From contig JBNKDE010000013.1 in assembly GCA_050288105.1 (NCBI GenBank), positions 1 through 64,000 of the forward strand: a DNA stretch of 64,000 nucleotides, given 5' to 3'. The stretch comes from JACNJF01 sp050288105 (lineage in GTDB: Bacteria > Pseudomonadota > Gammaproteobacteria > GCA-001735895). The notes under the pieces are model-generated. The model made no database searches. It was given only the letters and a program-made list of their open reading frames with translations, and was not told where the DNA came from. Position numbers and translations under genes: made by a program. Of the stretch, positions 24,401-33,506 are shown piece by piece (the first letter of the stretch is position 1; every line of letters starts with the position of its first letter).

Positions 24401-25555
24401 CTATCGCTTGTCGATAGATACATACTCGCGATTTTCCGGCCCAGTGTAGTTGGCGGAGGGTCGAATAATCTTGCCATCTTCACGCTGCTCGATCACATGC
24501 GCGCCCCAGCCGGAGACGCGGGAGATGACAAACAGCGGGGTGAACATGTCGGTCGGTACGCCCATCTGGTTGTAGGATACGGCGGAGAACCAGTCGAGGT
24601 TGGGGAACATTTTCTTGATTTCCCACATCACCGATTCCAGGCGATCTGCGACGTCGTACATTTTGGTGTTACCCGCTTCGTCAGACAGTTGTTTGGCGAC
24701 GCCTTTGATGACCTGATTACGTGGGTCAGCGACGGTGTATACCGGGTGGCCGAATCCGATGACGATTTCCTTGTTGGCGACGCGTTGACGAATGTCTGCT
24801 TCGGCTTCGTCGGCGTTGTTGTAGCGACTCTGGATACGGAAGGCTTCTTCATTCGCGCCACCATGCTTGGGTCCACGCAGCGCGCCAATGGCGCCGGTGA
24901 TGGCGGAATACATATCCGAGTTCGTGCCTGCGATGACGCGGGCGGTGAAGGTCGATGCATTGAATTCGTGCTCGGCATACAGGTTGAGCGAGGTGTGCAT
25001 CGCACGTACCCAGGATTCGGGTGGCTTCTTGCCGTGTAATAAGTGCAGGAAGTGTCCGCCCAGCGAATCGTCGTCGGTTTCGACATTGATGCGCTTGCCA
25101 TTTACCGCGAAGTGATACCAGTACAGCAACGCAGAACCAAAGCTCGCCATCAGGCGGTCGATGATGTCGCGTGCTTCAGAAGCAGGATGGCTTTCCTTTT
25201 CTGGCAGGCAGGTGCCGAGGACGGAACAGGCGGTACGCATGACATCCATCGGGTGTGCGGTAGAGGGCAATGCCTCGAGGGCTTTTTTTACCGCTTTGGG
25301 CAGGCCGCGCATGGCCTTGAGTTTGGCTTTGTAGCTCGCTAGTTCAGAAGCGTTCGGCAGATGTCCGTGGATCAGCAGGTAGGCGATTTCTTCGAATTCG
25401 GCCTTGTCGGCGAAATCGAGAATGTCATAGCCACGGTAATGCAAATCGTTACCGGTACGGCCTACGGTACAGATCGCGGTATTGCCGGCTGCAGTGCCTG
25501 ATAGTGCCACCGATTTTTTGGCTTTCGGTAAAACCTGGTTAGGATTTTCAGTCAT
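24401..25555 (-). CDS. prpC: 2-methylcitrate synthase PrpC
   Basis: The 384-aa citrate-synthase-family enzyme condenses propionyl-CoA with oxaloacetate. Signatures are GNTAICTVGRTGNDLHYRGYDI at the N-terminus, GPKHGGANEEA with the first catalytic His, IGFGHPVYTVADPR with the second, and a late Asp region in WFSAVSYNQMGVPTDMFTPLFVISRVSGW. The short length and RGYDILDFA segment fit PrpC rather than GltA. It begins 2 bp after prpB, so it is co-transcribed. A REP-like repeat follows its stop, and its last 58 codons recur as a remnant at 22258-22437. Confidence 0.96.
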   Translation of the reverse strand: MTENPNQVLPKAKKSVALSGTAAGNTAICTVGRTGNDLHYRGYDILDFADKAEFEEIAYLLIHGHLPNASELASYKAKLKAMRGLPKAVKKALEALPSTAHPMDVMRTACSVLGTCLPEKESHPASEARDIIDRLMASFGSALLYWYHFAVNGKRINVETDDDSLGGHFLHLLHGKKPPESWVRAMHTSLNLYAEHEFNASTFTARVIAGTNSDMYSAITGAIGALRGPKHGGANEEAFRIQSRYNNADEAEADIRQRVANKEIVIGFGHPVYTVADPRNQVIKGVAKQLSDEAGNTKMYDVADRLESVMWEIKKMFPNLDWFSAVSYNQMGVPTDMFTPLFVISRVSGWGAHVIEQREDGKIIRPSANYTGPENREYVSIDKR

Positions 25556-25557
25556 AA

Positions 25558-26439
25558 TTATTTTTCCTCCGAAAACAGTGCATCCAGCTTTTGCTCGTAA
25601 CTGTGATAATCAAGATAGTCATAAAGCTCCATACGGGTCTGCATGGTGTCAACGACATTCTGTTGTGTGCCATCGGCGATCAGGGCCTTGTACACCTTGA
25701 GTGCAGCCGCATTGGCGGCACGGAATGCAGATAATGGATACAGCGCAATATCGACATTGGCGGATGCCAGTTCTTCAGTGGTGAATAACGGGGTGGAGCC
25801 GAATTCAGTGATATTCGCCAGAATCGGCACCTTTACCGCGTCCTTGAACTGACGGTACATCTCCAGTTCGGTAATGGCTTCAGGGAAGATCATATCGGCA
25901 CCGGCTTCGGCACAGGCGCAGGCGCGGTCAATAGCCGATTGCAGGCCTTCTACCGCCAGCGCATCGGTACGCGCCATGATGACGAAATTGGGATCGGTTT
26001 TGGCATCAACCGCGGCCTTGATGCGATCTACCATTTCTGCCTGTGACACGATCGCCTTGTTGGGGCGATGGCCACAACGTTTTTGCATCACCTGATCTTC
26101 GATATGGACCGCTGCCGCACCCATCTTGGTCATAGAGCGAATGGCGCGCGCGATATTAAACGCACCACCCCAGCCCACATCGATATCGACCAGCACAGGC
26201 GCTTCAGTCACGTCAGTAATACGACGCAGGTCGGTGAGTACATCTTCCAGCGTGGTGATACCGAGGTCAGGAATACCGCAGGAGCCGGCAGCTACGCCAC
26301 CGCCCGAGATATACAGTGATTTAAAACCAGAAGCCTCGGCCAGGCGGGCATGATAGGCATTGATTGCGCCTACGCACTGCAATGGCTTTTCAGTTGCGAC
26401 CAGGTCGCGAAATTTCTTTCCGGGGGAAACTTGAAACAT
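25558..26439 (-). CDS. prpB: 2-methylisocitrate lyase PrpB
   Basis: The 293-aa protein is a member of the isocitrate lyase / PEP mutase superfamily and cleaves 2-methylisocitrate to pyruvate and succinate. Motifs are SGGGVAAGSCGIPDLG near the N-terminus, DIDVGWGG with the Mg2+-binding Asp, the catalytic KRCGH loop (MQKRCGHRPNK), and MARTDA and FPEAITE. Full length with no disruption. It sits between prpE (17-bp gap) and prpC (2-bp gap) in one operon. Confidence 0.96.
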   Translation of the reverse strand: MFQVSPGKKFRDLVATEKPLQCVGAINAYHARLAEASGFKSLYISGGGVAAGSCGIPDLGITTLEDVLTDLRRITDVTEAPVLVDIDVGWGGAFNIARAIRSMTKMGAAAVHIEDQVMQKRCGHRPNKAIVSQAEMVDRIKAAVDAKTDPNFVIMARTDALAVEGLQSAIDRACACAEAGADMIFPEAITELEMYRQFKDAVKVPILANITEFGSTPLFTTEELASANVDIALYPLSAFRAANAAALKVYKALIADGTQQNVVDTMQTRMELYDYLDYHSYEQKLDALFSEEK

Positions 26440-26456
26440 AGTAATTCTCGCTAAGG

Positions 26457-28349
26457 TTATTTGGCGTAGCCCATTTCCTGCAGGGCTTCGGTAATTTCTT
26501 CCAGGATCACAGGGTCATCGATAGTGGCAGGCATTTTCCATTCCTTACCGTCGGCGATACTCACCATAGTGCCGCGCAGGATCTTGCCGGAACGCGTTTT
26601 AGGCAGGCGTTTGACGACATGCGCCATCTTGAATGCGGCGACCGGACCGATCTGGTCGCGTACGCGCTGGATCAGTTCTTTAACAATTTCGGATTCGTCA
26701 CGGTCTACACCGGCCTTGAGTACCACCAGTCCCAGCGGCATCTGGCCCTTGAGTTGATCGGCGACACCGATAACGGCACATTCAGCGACGTCGGCATGAC
26801 CAGACAGCACCTCTTCCATCGCGCCTGTCGACAGGCGGTGACCAGCGACGTTGATGACGTCATCGGTGCGGCTCATGATCCACAGGTAGCCATCGGCATC
26901 TTTGTAACCGGCATCACCAGTCAGGTAATAGCCTTTGTACTTGGACAGGTAAGAATCGATAAAGCGTTGATCATTACCCCAAAGACTGGGCAAGCATGAT
27001 GGGGGTAAGGGTAACTTGATGACGATATTACCCATTTCACCGTCGGCCATTTGTTCACCGTCTTCAGAAAGAATCTGGACATCGTAGCCGGGCATGGCGA
27101 CGGTAGGTGATCCGGGTTTTACTTCCATCGGCTCTATGCCCATGGGGTTGGCGGCAATGCCCCAACCGGTTTCGGTCTGCCACCAGTGATCAATGACGGG
27201 CTTTTTGAGTTTATCGCGTGCCCAGAACAGCGTATCAGGATCACAGCGCTCACCAGCCAGGAACAGGGTATCCATGCAGGACAGGTCGTATTTTTTCAGG
27301 TACTCACCATCTGGGTCTTCTTTCTTGATCGCGCGGAAAGCGGTGGGGGCAGTAAATAGTACGCGTACCTTATGTTCACTGATGACACGCCAGAAAGCGC
27401 CGGGATCAGGTGTGCCTACGGGTTTGCCTTCATAAAAGATGGTGGTGCAGCCTTTCAGTAATGGCGCGTAAACAATGTAACTATGGCCTACGACCCAGCC
27501 CACGTCTGAAGCCGCCCAGTAAACGTCACCGGCATCGACGTTGTAGAGGTTTTTCATGGTCCAGTTCATGGCGACAGCATGGCCACCATTGTCTCGGATA
27601 ACCCCTTTGGGCTGTCCGGTAGTACCCGAGGTATACAGGATATACAGCGGGTCAGTTGCCAGTACGGGTACGCAATCTGTTGCTTCAGCGGCTTCTGCTG
27701 CGCTATCCCAGTCAATATCTCGGCCAGCAATCAGGCTGGCTTCAGCCTGTGGGCGCGCCTTGATGATGCAGCTGCTTACCTTATGTTTGGCGATTTCAAT
27801 GGCTTCGTCGAGCAGGGGTTTGTATTTGATTACACGTCCGGGTTCAATACCGCAACTGGCGCTGACAATCACGTTGGGTTTGGCATCGTCGATGCGGGTT
27901 GCCAGTTCATTTGCGGCGAATCCGCCGAATACTACCGAGTGTATGGCGCCAATTCTTGCGCAGGCGAGCATGGCGACCGCAGCTTCCGGAATCATCGGCA
28001 TATAAATAATAACGCGATCACCTTTTTTTACGCCCTGGCTGAGCAGCACGCTGCCAAATTTAGCAACCTGTTGCTGCAGTTCGGCGTAGCTGATCTTGCG
28101 CTGTGAATTGGTGATGGGTGAGTCATAGATAATCGCAGTCTGATCGCCGCGCCCCGACTCTACATGTCTGTCTACCGCGTTATAACAGGTATTAAATTCA
28201 CCACCTACAAACCAGCGCGGAACGGGTTTGGCATCGCTATCCAGTACCTTGTCCCATTTTTTGTACCAGTGTAATTCCTCAGCAGCTTCTCCCCAGAAGG
28301 CTTCTGGGTCATTGATAGACTGCTCATATAATTCGCTATATTTAGACAT
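26457..28349 (-). CDS. prpE: propionyl-CoA synthetase PrpE
   Basis: The 630-aa acyl-CoA synthetase activates propionate and feeds the methylcitrate cycle. The N-terminal ACAS domain (YSELYEQSINDPEAFWGEAAEELHW) is followed by the AMP-binding P-loop YTSGTTGQPKGV, the WWQTETGW motif, TGDAGYKDADGYLWIMSRTDDVINVAGHRLSTGAMEE, and a C-terminal KTRSGKILRG with the acetylatable Lys. Length is close to that of enterobacterial PrpE. It is the first gene of the prpE-prpB-prpC unit. No TTGTCGACAA operator like those before gntR-acnD was found upstream. Confidence 0.95.
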   Translation of the reverse strand: MSKYSELYEQSINDPEAFWGEAAEELHWYKKWDKVLDSDAKPVPRWFVGGEFNTCYNAVDRHVESGRGDQTAIIYDSPITNSQRKISYAELQQQVAKFGSVLLSQGVKKGDRVIIYMPMIPEAAVAMLACARIGAIHSVVFGGFAANELATRIDDAKPNVIVSASCGIEPGRVIKYKPLLDEAIEIAKHKVSSCIIKARPQAEASLIAGRDIDWDSAAEAAEATDCVPVLATDPLYILYTSGTTGQPKGVIRDNGGHAVAMNWTMKNLYNVDAGDVYWAASDVGWVVGHSYIVYAPLLKGCTTIFYEGKPVGTPDPGAFWRVISEHKVRVLFTAPTAFRAIKKEDPDGEYLKKYDLSCMDTLFLAGERCDPDTLFWARDKLKKPVIDHWWQTETGWGIAANPMGIEPMEVKPGSPTVAMPGYDVQILSEDGEQMADGEMGNIVIKLPLPPSCLPSLWGNDQRFIDSYLSKYKGYYLTGDAGYKDADGYLWIMSRTDDVINVAGHRLSTGAMEEVLSGHADVAECAVIGVADQLKGQMPLGLVVLKAGVDRDESEIVKELIQRVRDQIGPVAAFKMAHVVKRLPKTRSGKILRGTMVSIADGKEWKMPATIDDPVILEEITEALQEMGYAK

Positions 28350-28430
28350 GCTCTTTATTCCTCTGTTTGCTTACTATTTATTCGTTTTTAATATAATCCC
28401 GGCGTCAAGGGTCGCCTGTGGATTGGTATG

Positions 28431-28916
28431 TCAGGGTAGCGGCAATGCGTTAGCGCTGACAATGATGCCGTCATGGTCGGCATACAGGTATTCCCCTGGC
28501 AGGAAGGTGACACCCGCAAATTTAACCGCGACATCGACTTCACCAATATCTTTCTTTTCGCTTTTCATCGGGTGAGTGCCCAGCGCCTTTACCCCGATTG
28601 GCATCTGGCTAATGTCATGACTGTCGCGAATGAGTCCGTACATCACGACGCCTGCCCAGCCATTCTGCACACCTTTGCCCGCCAGCATATCGCCCAGCAT
28701 GGCACAGCGTTTCGAGCCACCTGCATCCACCACCAGCACGCGTCCATTACCCGGGGTTGATAATTGCTGTCGCACCTTCGAATTGTCTTCGTAGCATTTG
28801 ATGGTTGAAATCGGGCCATAAAATACCGTGTTGCCGCCAAAACTGGAAAATCCAGGTTCTACCACACGTATCTGGTCGGCATAGTCATCACATAAATCGG
28901 CAGTTTTAAAAGTCAT
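28431..28916 (-). CDS. rraA: RraA-family protein (regulator of RNase E or related aldolase-fold protein)
   Basis: The 161-aa protein follows E. coli RraA over its whole length. It starts TADLCDDYADQIRVVEPGFSSFGG, then GRVLVVDAGGSKRCAMLGDMLA, VVMYGLIRDSHDI, and FAGVTFLPGEYLYADHDGIIVS. RraA inhibits RNase E; the same fold includes 4-hydroxy-4-methyl-2-oxoglutarate/oxaloacetate aldolases, so an enzymatic role cannot be excluded. The gene lies about 80 bp upstream of prpE on the same strand and may be transcribed with it. Confidence 0.88.
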   Translation of the reverse strand: MTFKTADLCDDYADQIRVVEPGFSSFGGNTVFYGPISTIKCYEDNSKVRQQLSTPGNGRVLVVDAGGSKRCAMLGDMLAGKGVQNGWAGVVMYGLIRDSHDISQMPIGVKALGTHPMKSEKKDIGEVDVAVKFAGVTFLPGEYLYADHDGIIVSANALPLP

Positions 28917-29122
28917 AAAATATCCCTAACTGATTGTCATTGAGTGCCCAATATACAAGGAGGGCAGATAATACCCACTGAAGTGGGGGTTTTCCTGTAG
29001 TGAATACCAATAGTCATCATTGAAAACATCATTGCGTTTATCAATGCTTTTTCAATAAGCATTGCTTATTCCCCAAACAAAAAAATAAATATAGTTAAAT
29101 CAATGGCTTGAAATTAGCTAAA

Positions 29123-30964
29123 TCAAGCCTGTTTGGCCACCTGAGTTAGCCGGGAGCTGTCTTCTGACGCAAATACCTGCTCAAAACGAATACGACTGGA
29201 GTAGGGGAATATATCGCGATAACGATGATTCCTGATGTCTTCCTGCACTGATTTCCAGTATTCGGGTTGAAACAGCTCGGCGCATCGCTGCCGAATCAAT
29301 CGCTTAAGCTCAGGATTGCCGGTAATAAATGCGATGAATTCTTCGGGAAAGGCATCGTACTCGCCTATCGAGTACCAGGGCTCGGCTGCCATTTCCTGTT
29401 CCAGCGTCATGGGCTCGGGTATATGGCGAAAGTTCATCGTGGTCATGAACTCAATCTCGTCGTAATCGTAAAAAATGACGCGACCATGACGGGTAACGCC
29501 AAAGTTCTTGAGTAGCAGGTCGCCAGGAAAGATATTGGCCACCGCCATATCGCGGATGGCCTGGGCATAGTCCAGCATGGCGGCCTCTGCATCATGATCG
29601 GGGTTATTGATATACAGGTTGAGCGGCTGCAGTCGGCGTTCGATATACAGATGACGAATGATTAGCATCTCATTCTCGATCTCCATACTGGAGGGGATTT
29701 TATCGTTTAGCTCCTGCATCAATGCGGGCGAGATCCTGTCCAGCGGGAATGCCGCGTAGGAATACTCCAGCGTATCCGCCATGCGGCCAACGCGATCATG
29801 CATCTTGATGATCTGGTATTTTTCCTTAACACGCTCGCGAGTGGTCTTCTTGGGCGGCGCAAACACATCGTTAATCACCTTGAATACATAGGGGTAGGAC
29901 GGCAGGTTAAATACCGTCATCACCATGCCCTTGATGCCGGGTGCGATTTCCAGCTGGTCCGATGAATGCTTTAGATGGTGCAGAAAATCGCGATAGAACT
30001 CGGATTTGCCCTGCTTCTGCAGGCCGATAGCGGTATAGATATCGGCCTTGGATTTGGTGGGCAGCATGCGCAGCAGGAAGTTGACCACTGCTGACGGGGT
30101 CTGGGTATCCACCATGAAATAGGTACGCGCAAAACTGAACAGATTGGCAATGTCATTGGGTTCGTGAATCAGGGTATCGACATACACGGCACCCTGCTCA
30201 TTGTTCAGTAGCGGGATTGCGAAAGGGATAATTTCATCGCCATTTACCCCCATACCGATGATGTAGCCTGCTTTATTGCGAAAAAACAGGCTGGTCAGCA
30301 CACGAATCTGGAAATGGGTTCGGAACTTCATGCGCGGCAGAATCTGTTGCTTGATAATGGTGACGATGCGCCGCACATCGCGCTGAAAGTCGACATAAGG
30401 CAGAGTCAGGTTATTCAGTTGCAGGATTTGCCTGACCGTGTTGGTGAGACCGTGGCGCGTTGGGTAGTAACCGATGTAGGTTAGTTCATTATCGTCCAGG
30501 TACTCGGTGGACAGCCCCGGTCTAACGAAGATATTGTCGTTATTGTAGTAACGTCGATGAAACAGGGATGTGAATACGGAGTTATAAAAGGTTTCCGCAA
30601 GCTCCGGTTGATGGTGCTGGTAGAGCAGTTGCAGGTACCTGATTTTCACCTGTTTCCACAGCTGCTCATCGAAATCCTGTTCGGAAAACTGACGACGTAA
30701 AATGGCTTTGGTTTCGTCGACACGCTTGTTGTATAGCGTGATGCGTTTTTTAGCAGCCTTGCGATCATCGCTCCACTGGCAATTTTCAAAACGCTGCTGG
30801 GCCGCCTGGGTGATTTCCAGGAATATGCGATAGTGCTTGTTAAAGCCCTTGAGGATTGTTTTTGCTATCTGTTTGGCATCCGCTTGCATGCAATAGTCTA
30901 CCGATATGACTGATGACAGGCCCTGGTTGGCCGGGTCAACCATGGTAACGCGCTCAATAAGCAA
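29123..30964 (-). CDS. aceK: isocitrate dehydrogenase kinase/phosphatase AceK
   Basis: The 613-aa protein matches AceK along its full length: QRFENCQWSDDRKAAKKRI and RRYYNNDNIFVRP in the regulatory half, then the kinase half with GIKGMVMTVFNLPSYPYVFKVI (the ATP-binding segment and Lys) and FPGDLLLKNFGVTRHGRVIFYDYDEI (catalytic Asp and the metal-binding DYDE). AceK phosphorylates isocitrate dehydrogenase to divert carbon into the glyoxylate shunt, which fits growth on propionate or acetate. It stands alone here rather than beside aceBA. The first Met is used; MVDPANQG (30943) is an alternative start. Confidence 0.95.
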   Translation of the reverse strand: MLIERVTMVDPANQGLSSVISVDYCMQADAKQIAKTILKGFNKHYRIFLEITQAAQQRFENCQWSDDRKAAKKRITLYNKRVDETKAILRRQFSEQDFDEQLWKQVKIRYLQLLYQHHQPELAETFYNSVFTSLFHRRYYNNDNIFVRPGLSTEYLDDNELTYIGYYPTRHGLTNTVRQILQLNNLTLPYVDFQRDVRRIVTIIKQQILPRMKFRTHFQIRVLTSLFFRNKAGYIIGMGVNGDEIIPFAIPLLNNEQGAVYVDTLIHEPNDIANLFSFARTYFMVDTQTPSAVVNFLLRMLPTKSKADIYTAIGLQKQGKSEFYRDFLHHLKHSSDQLEIAPGIKGMVMTVFNLPSYPYVFKVINDVFAPPKKTTRERVKEKYQIIKMHDRVGRMADTLEYSYAAFPLDRISPALMQELNDKIPSSMEIENEMLIIRHLYIERRLQPLNLYINNPDHDAEAAMLDYAQAIRDMAVANIFPGDLLLKNFGVTRHGRVIFYDYDEIEFMTTMNFRHIPEPMTLEQEMAAEPWYSIGEYDAFPEEFIAFITGNPELKRLIRQRCAELFQPEYWKSVQEDIRNHRYRDIFPYSSRIRFEQVFASEDSSRLTQVAKQA

Positions 30965-31074
30965 GTGTAAGTACTTTTCAATACGTCAAAATGAGCACCC
31001 CGTTGCAGCTCGGTAGTGGATGAAAGCGGGAGAACATGCTTTAATGCTGAAAATTCAAAACGAGTTAGAGTTCA

Positions 31075-31803
31075 ATGATTAGAACCTTATCCATAGTATT
31101 GATTTTACACTCCTTTCTGTTGCCTACCTCAGCCCATGCTTTGCAGGACCAGGGCTTGAGTTCGGTGATGTCGATCATCGACCGCGCGATTGAAGAATAC
31201 AATACCAAGGTCGAGCAAAACGCAGATGCCGATGCCGAACAGATCAAGAAAAATCAGCAAACGGCCACCGGCACCGTGGTCAATTTATCCCGTACTTTGG
31301 GCAAGCTCAGTTATTCGCGCCTGCAATGTGGTCAGGCTGAGGTGCTGGCCGAATTTACCCAGCGCGTACAGCAGTTACCGCAGGATTTTCGTGATCCAAT
31401 GCGTGATGCCTTCCAGGAAGGGTTCGAACAGGGCAAAAAGGAAACCCCGCTGTTATCCGAGGATGAATGTGCCCGCCTGACCGAATCCCGCACACGTGGC
31501 GATAAGGAAGTGGAAGCCAAGGTAGATGGTGTTGAAGATACCCAGCAGAAACCCGAGCCCGAGCCAGAACCCGTTGTCGTCGAAGACCCCATTTTAAAAC
31601 AGCTGAGGATTGCAGAACTGTCAGGACAGCTCGCTTATCGTCGTAAATTCTGTGGGGATAAAAATGTAATCAGCCGGGATTTTAACGAAGTGATTGCGCA
31701 AATGCCTGAAGAATATCAGGAAGACGCAAAGGCTTCCTACTGGAAGGGCTACAAGCATGGCAAGCGATTGAATAAGGGGCTGACTAAGGATAAATGCTAC
31801 TAG
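31075..31803 (+). CDS. exported protein with an internal duplication, function unknown
   Basis: The 242-aa product has a Sec signal peptide (IRTLSIVLILHSFLLPTSAHA) and two copies of a domain of about 58 residues. LGKLSYSRLQCG...FQEGFEQGKKETPLLSEDEC (about 79-136) aligns with LSGQLAYRRKFCG...YWKGYKHGKRLNKGLTKDKC at the C-terminus. Each copy carries two cysteines at matching positions, which suggests one disulphide per repeat in the periplasm. A Pro/Glu-rich linker (KPEPEPEPV) separates them. No known family was recognised. It is divergent from aceK with about 110 bp between them. Confidence 0.78.
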   Translation: MIRTLSIVLILHSFLLPTSAHALQDQGLSSVMSIIDRAIEEYNTKVEQNADADAEQIKKNQQTATGTVVNLSRTLGKLSYSRLQCGQAEVLAEFTQRVQQLPQDFRDPMRDAFQEGFEQGKKETPLLSEDECARLTESRTRGDKEVEAKVDGVEDTQQKPEPEPEPVVVEDPILKQLRIAELSGQLAYRRKFCGDKNVISRDFNEVIAQMPEEYQEDAKASYWKGYKHGKRLNKGLTKDKCY

Positions 31804-32024
31804 GATAAATTGCTCTTTGCGTCAGGTTTTTTATCCCGAGGTTGAATTCCTGTCGAATCAGCAGGGAGTACCCCTTTTCCTGTAACCCTGTTATTAACCA
31901 ACACTTATCTAAAGCTTTTTTAAAACTGCGGTTCTCGAGAATAAGCAGCATTAATTTTCGGACTCGCCTGGATCCACAACATTAAATCCATTATTCAGGA
32001 ATTAATTAAATACAGGGAAATGTT

Positions 32025-32528
32025 ATGACAACAAAAGTATATATTTGGAAAAACTCACCACAAGATGTTGGTCATGTGTCAATGCAAGTCGGAGAGGCTT
32101 ATATAAGCTTCTGGCCAAGAGGTGCTGCGAGTGCCAAAGGGGATATTAAATTAGGGGAAATGCATGACTCCAGTACTTCCAGCAATTATCGAGTAGACTG
32201 TCGCATAGAGGGGAGAAGTGCGGATAGGGTTGTTGAATTCAGCAGTCTTAACGAAGAAAAAATGATAGCGTATTGGAGACAGTTTATTCAGAATTCAATC
32301 AAATATAATATGCTCAAGTCGAATTGCTCCACTGTGATCGCATCTCTTCTTGAAGAGGGGTCTGATATAAAAGCACACAATACGCCAAATATAAAAATCA
32401 CTGATTATGTGAGCAATCCTTTCATGCAGTGGATCCTGAAACTACGATTTTTAGGTGGTCATATCAACATGTGGACACCCAATGATGTCGAAATCTATGC
32501 ACTTCAGGTTAAGAGTAAGAAGAAATAA
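32025..32528 (+). CDS. putative permuted papain-fold (NlpC/P60-like) enzyme
   Basis: The 167-aa protein has a histidine first (GHVSMQVG, His17) followed by YISFWP, then a cysteine (SNCSTVIASLL, Cys101). This His-before-Cys order with an N-C pair is typical of circularly permuted papain-like enzymes (YiiX/LRAT/PPPDE-like), which act as peptidases, acyltransferases or amidases. No signal peptide or membrane segment is visible. It ends one base before the ATG of a deacetylase-like gene, so the two are surely co-translated. The fold assignment is inferred from the motif order and may be wrong in detail; the substrate is unknown. Confidence 0.65.
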   Translation: MTTKVYIWKNSPQDVGHVSMQVGEAYISFWPRGAASAKGDIKLGEMHDSSTSSNYRVDCRIEGRSADRVVEFSSLNEEKMIAYWRQFIQNSIKYNMLKSNCSTVIASLLEEGSDIKAHNTPNIKITDYVSNPFMQWILKLRFLGGHINMWTPNDVEIYALQVKSKKK

Positions 32529-32529
32529 A

Positions 32530-33498
32530 ATGAAGCCCTGTTTTGTTTATTCGAAAGGCTATGATTTCGGGTTTGATGCGCTGAGTTTATTTCACCCTTT
32601 CCATGGAAAAAAATTTAGCGATGCCTGGGATTTGTTTTCGGAGCAACATGCAGAAATGTCGGGGCTGTCCTGTATCAATCCTCAACAACCTATCAGCAAT
32701 GAACAGCTGCTGAAAATCCACACCCAGGCATATCTGGATACCTTGAATCAGTCGGCCACCATCGCCAAAGTTGTTGAAATCAATATTGCCCGCTGGATTC
32801 CTGTTAGCTTATTGCAAAGCCGTTTGATGAACCCCATCAGATTGGCATGCAGTGGCACGTTACTGGCTGCAGAAACCGCATTAGAGCAACAGGCAATCGC
32901 GATGAATTTTGCAGGCGGTTATCATCATGCTTTTGCCGACCATGGTGAGGGGTTCTGTTTTTTTGCTGATGCAGCCTTAAGCATTCTACATTGCCGGGAA
33001 AAAGGGTTGTTGTCTGATACTGACAAGGTACTGATGATCGATCTTGATGCGCATCGAGGCAATGGTTTCGAAGCCGTTACCCGTAATGATCAAAGTGTAT
33101 TTATTTTTGATATGTATAGCTTCCAGGTGTATCCGGGTTTGCATCCCGGAGATCCGGACGAGTTCCCCTATATGATTCCGCTTAAGTCTGGTATGCAGGG
33201 TGATCGCTACCTGAAAATCCTGCAGGATGAATTACCCACTTTTCTCGAACAGCATAAAGATGCTGCGCTGGTGTTTTACAATGCGGGCAATGATATTCTC
33301 GAGGGTGATCCGCTTGGTGGATTGAATGTCGCTTACGACGATGTGGTTAAGCGAGACAGGATTGTTATTGATCAGTTGAATCGGCTTGAGACTCCCTCGG
33401 TAATTATGACCAGTGGTGGATACACACAGCGCTCCTTTCAGCTTATCGCCGAGATGGCTAGTTATCTGGTACGGCCTGGCCAAAATTCTGGGCTGTAG
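32530..33498 (+). CDS. histone-deacetylase-family (arginase/deacetylase fold) hydrolase
   Basis: The product from the ATG at 32530 is 322 aa. It shows the zinc amidohydrolase motifs of the HDAC superfamily: GGYHHA with His132-His133, IDLDAHRGNG with metal ligands Asp173 and His175, NAGNDILEGDPLGGL with the third ligand near residue 260, and TSGGY near the end. Compact size resembles class IV (HDAC11-like) and bacterial acetylpolyamine-amidohydrolase-like proteins. The frame opens further upstream but overlaps the preceding gene; the ATG one base after that gene's stop is preferred. Bacterial relatives act on acetylated small molecules or proteins. Coupling to a papain-like enzyme suggests a shared substrate or modification. 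Confidence 0.88.
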   Translation: MKPCFVYSKGYDFGFDALSLFHPFHGKKFSDAWDLFSEQHAEMSGLSCINPQQPISNEQLLKIHTQAYLDTLNQSATIAKVVEINIARWIPVSLLQSRLMNPIRLACSGTLLAAETALEQQAIAMNFAGGYHHAFADHGEGFCFFADAALSILHCREKGLLSDTDKVLMIDLDAHRGNGFEAVTRNDQSVFIFDMYSFQVYPGLHPGDPDEFPYMIPLKSGMQGDRYLKILQDELPTFLEQHKDAALVFYNAGNDILEGDPLGGLNVAYDDVVKRDRIVIDQLNRLETPSVIMTSGGYTQRSFQLIAEMASYLVRPGQNSGL

Positions 33499-33506
33499 TC
33501 TGTGCT

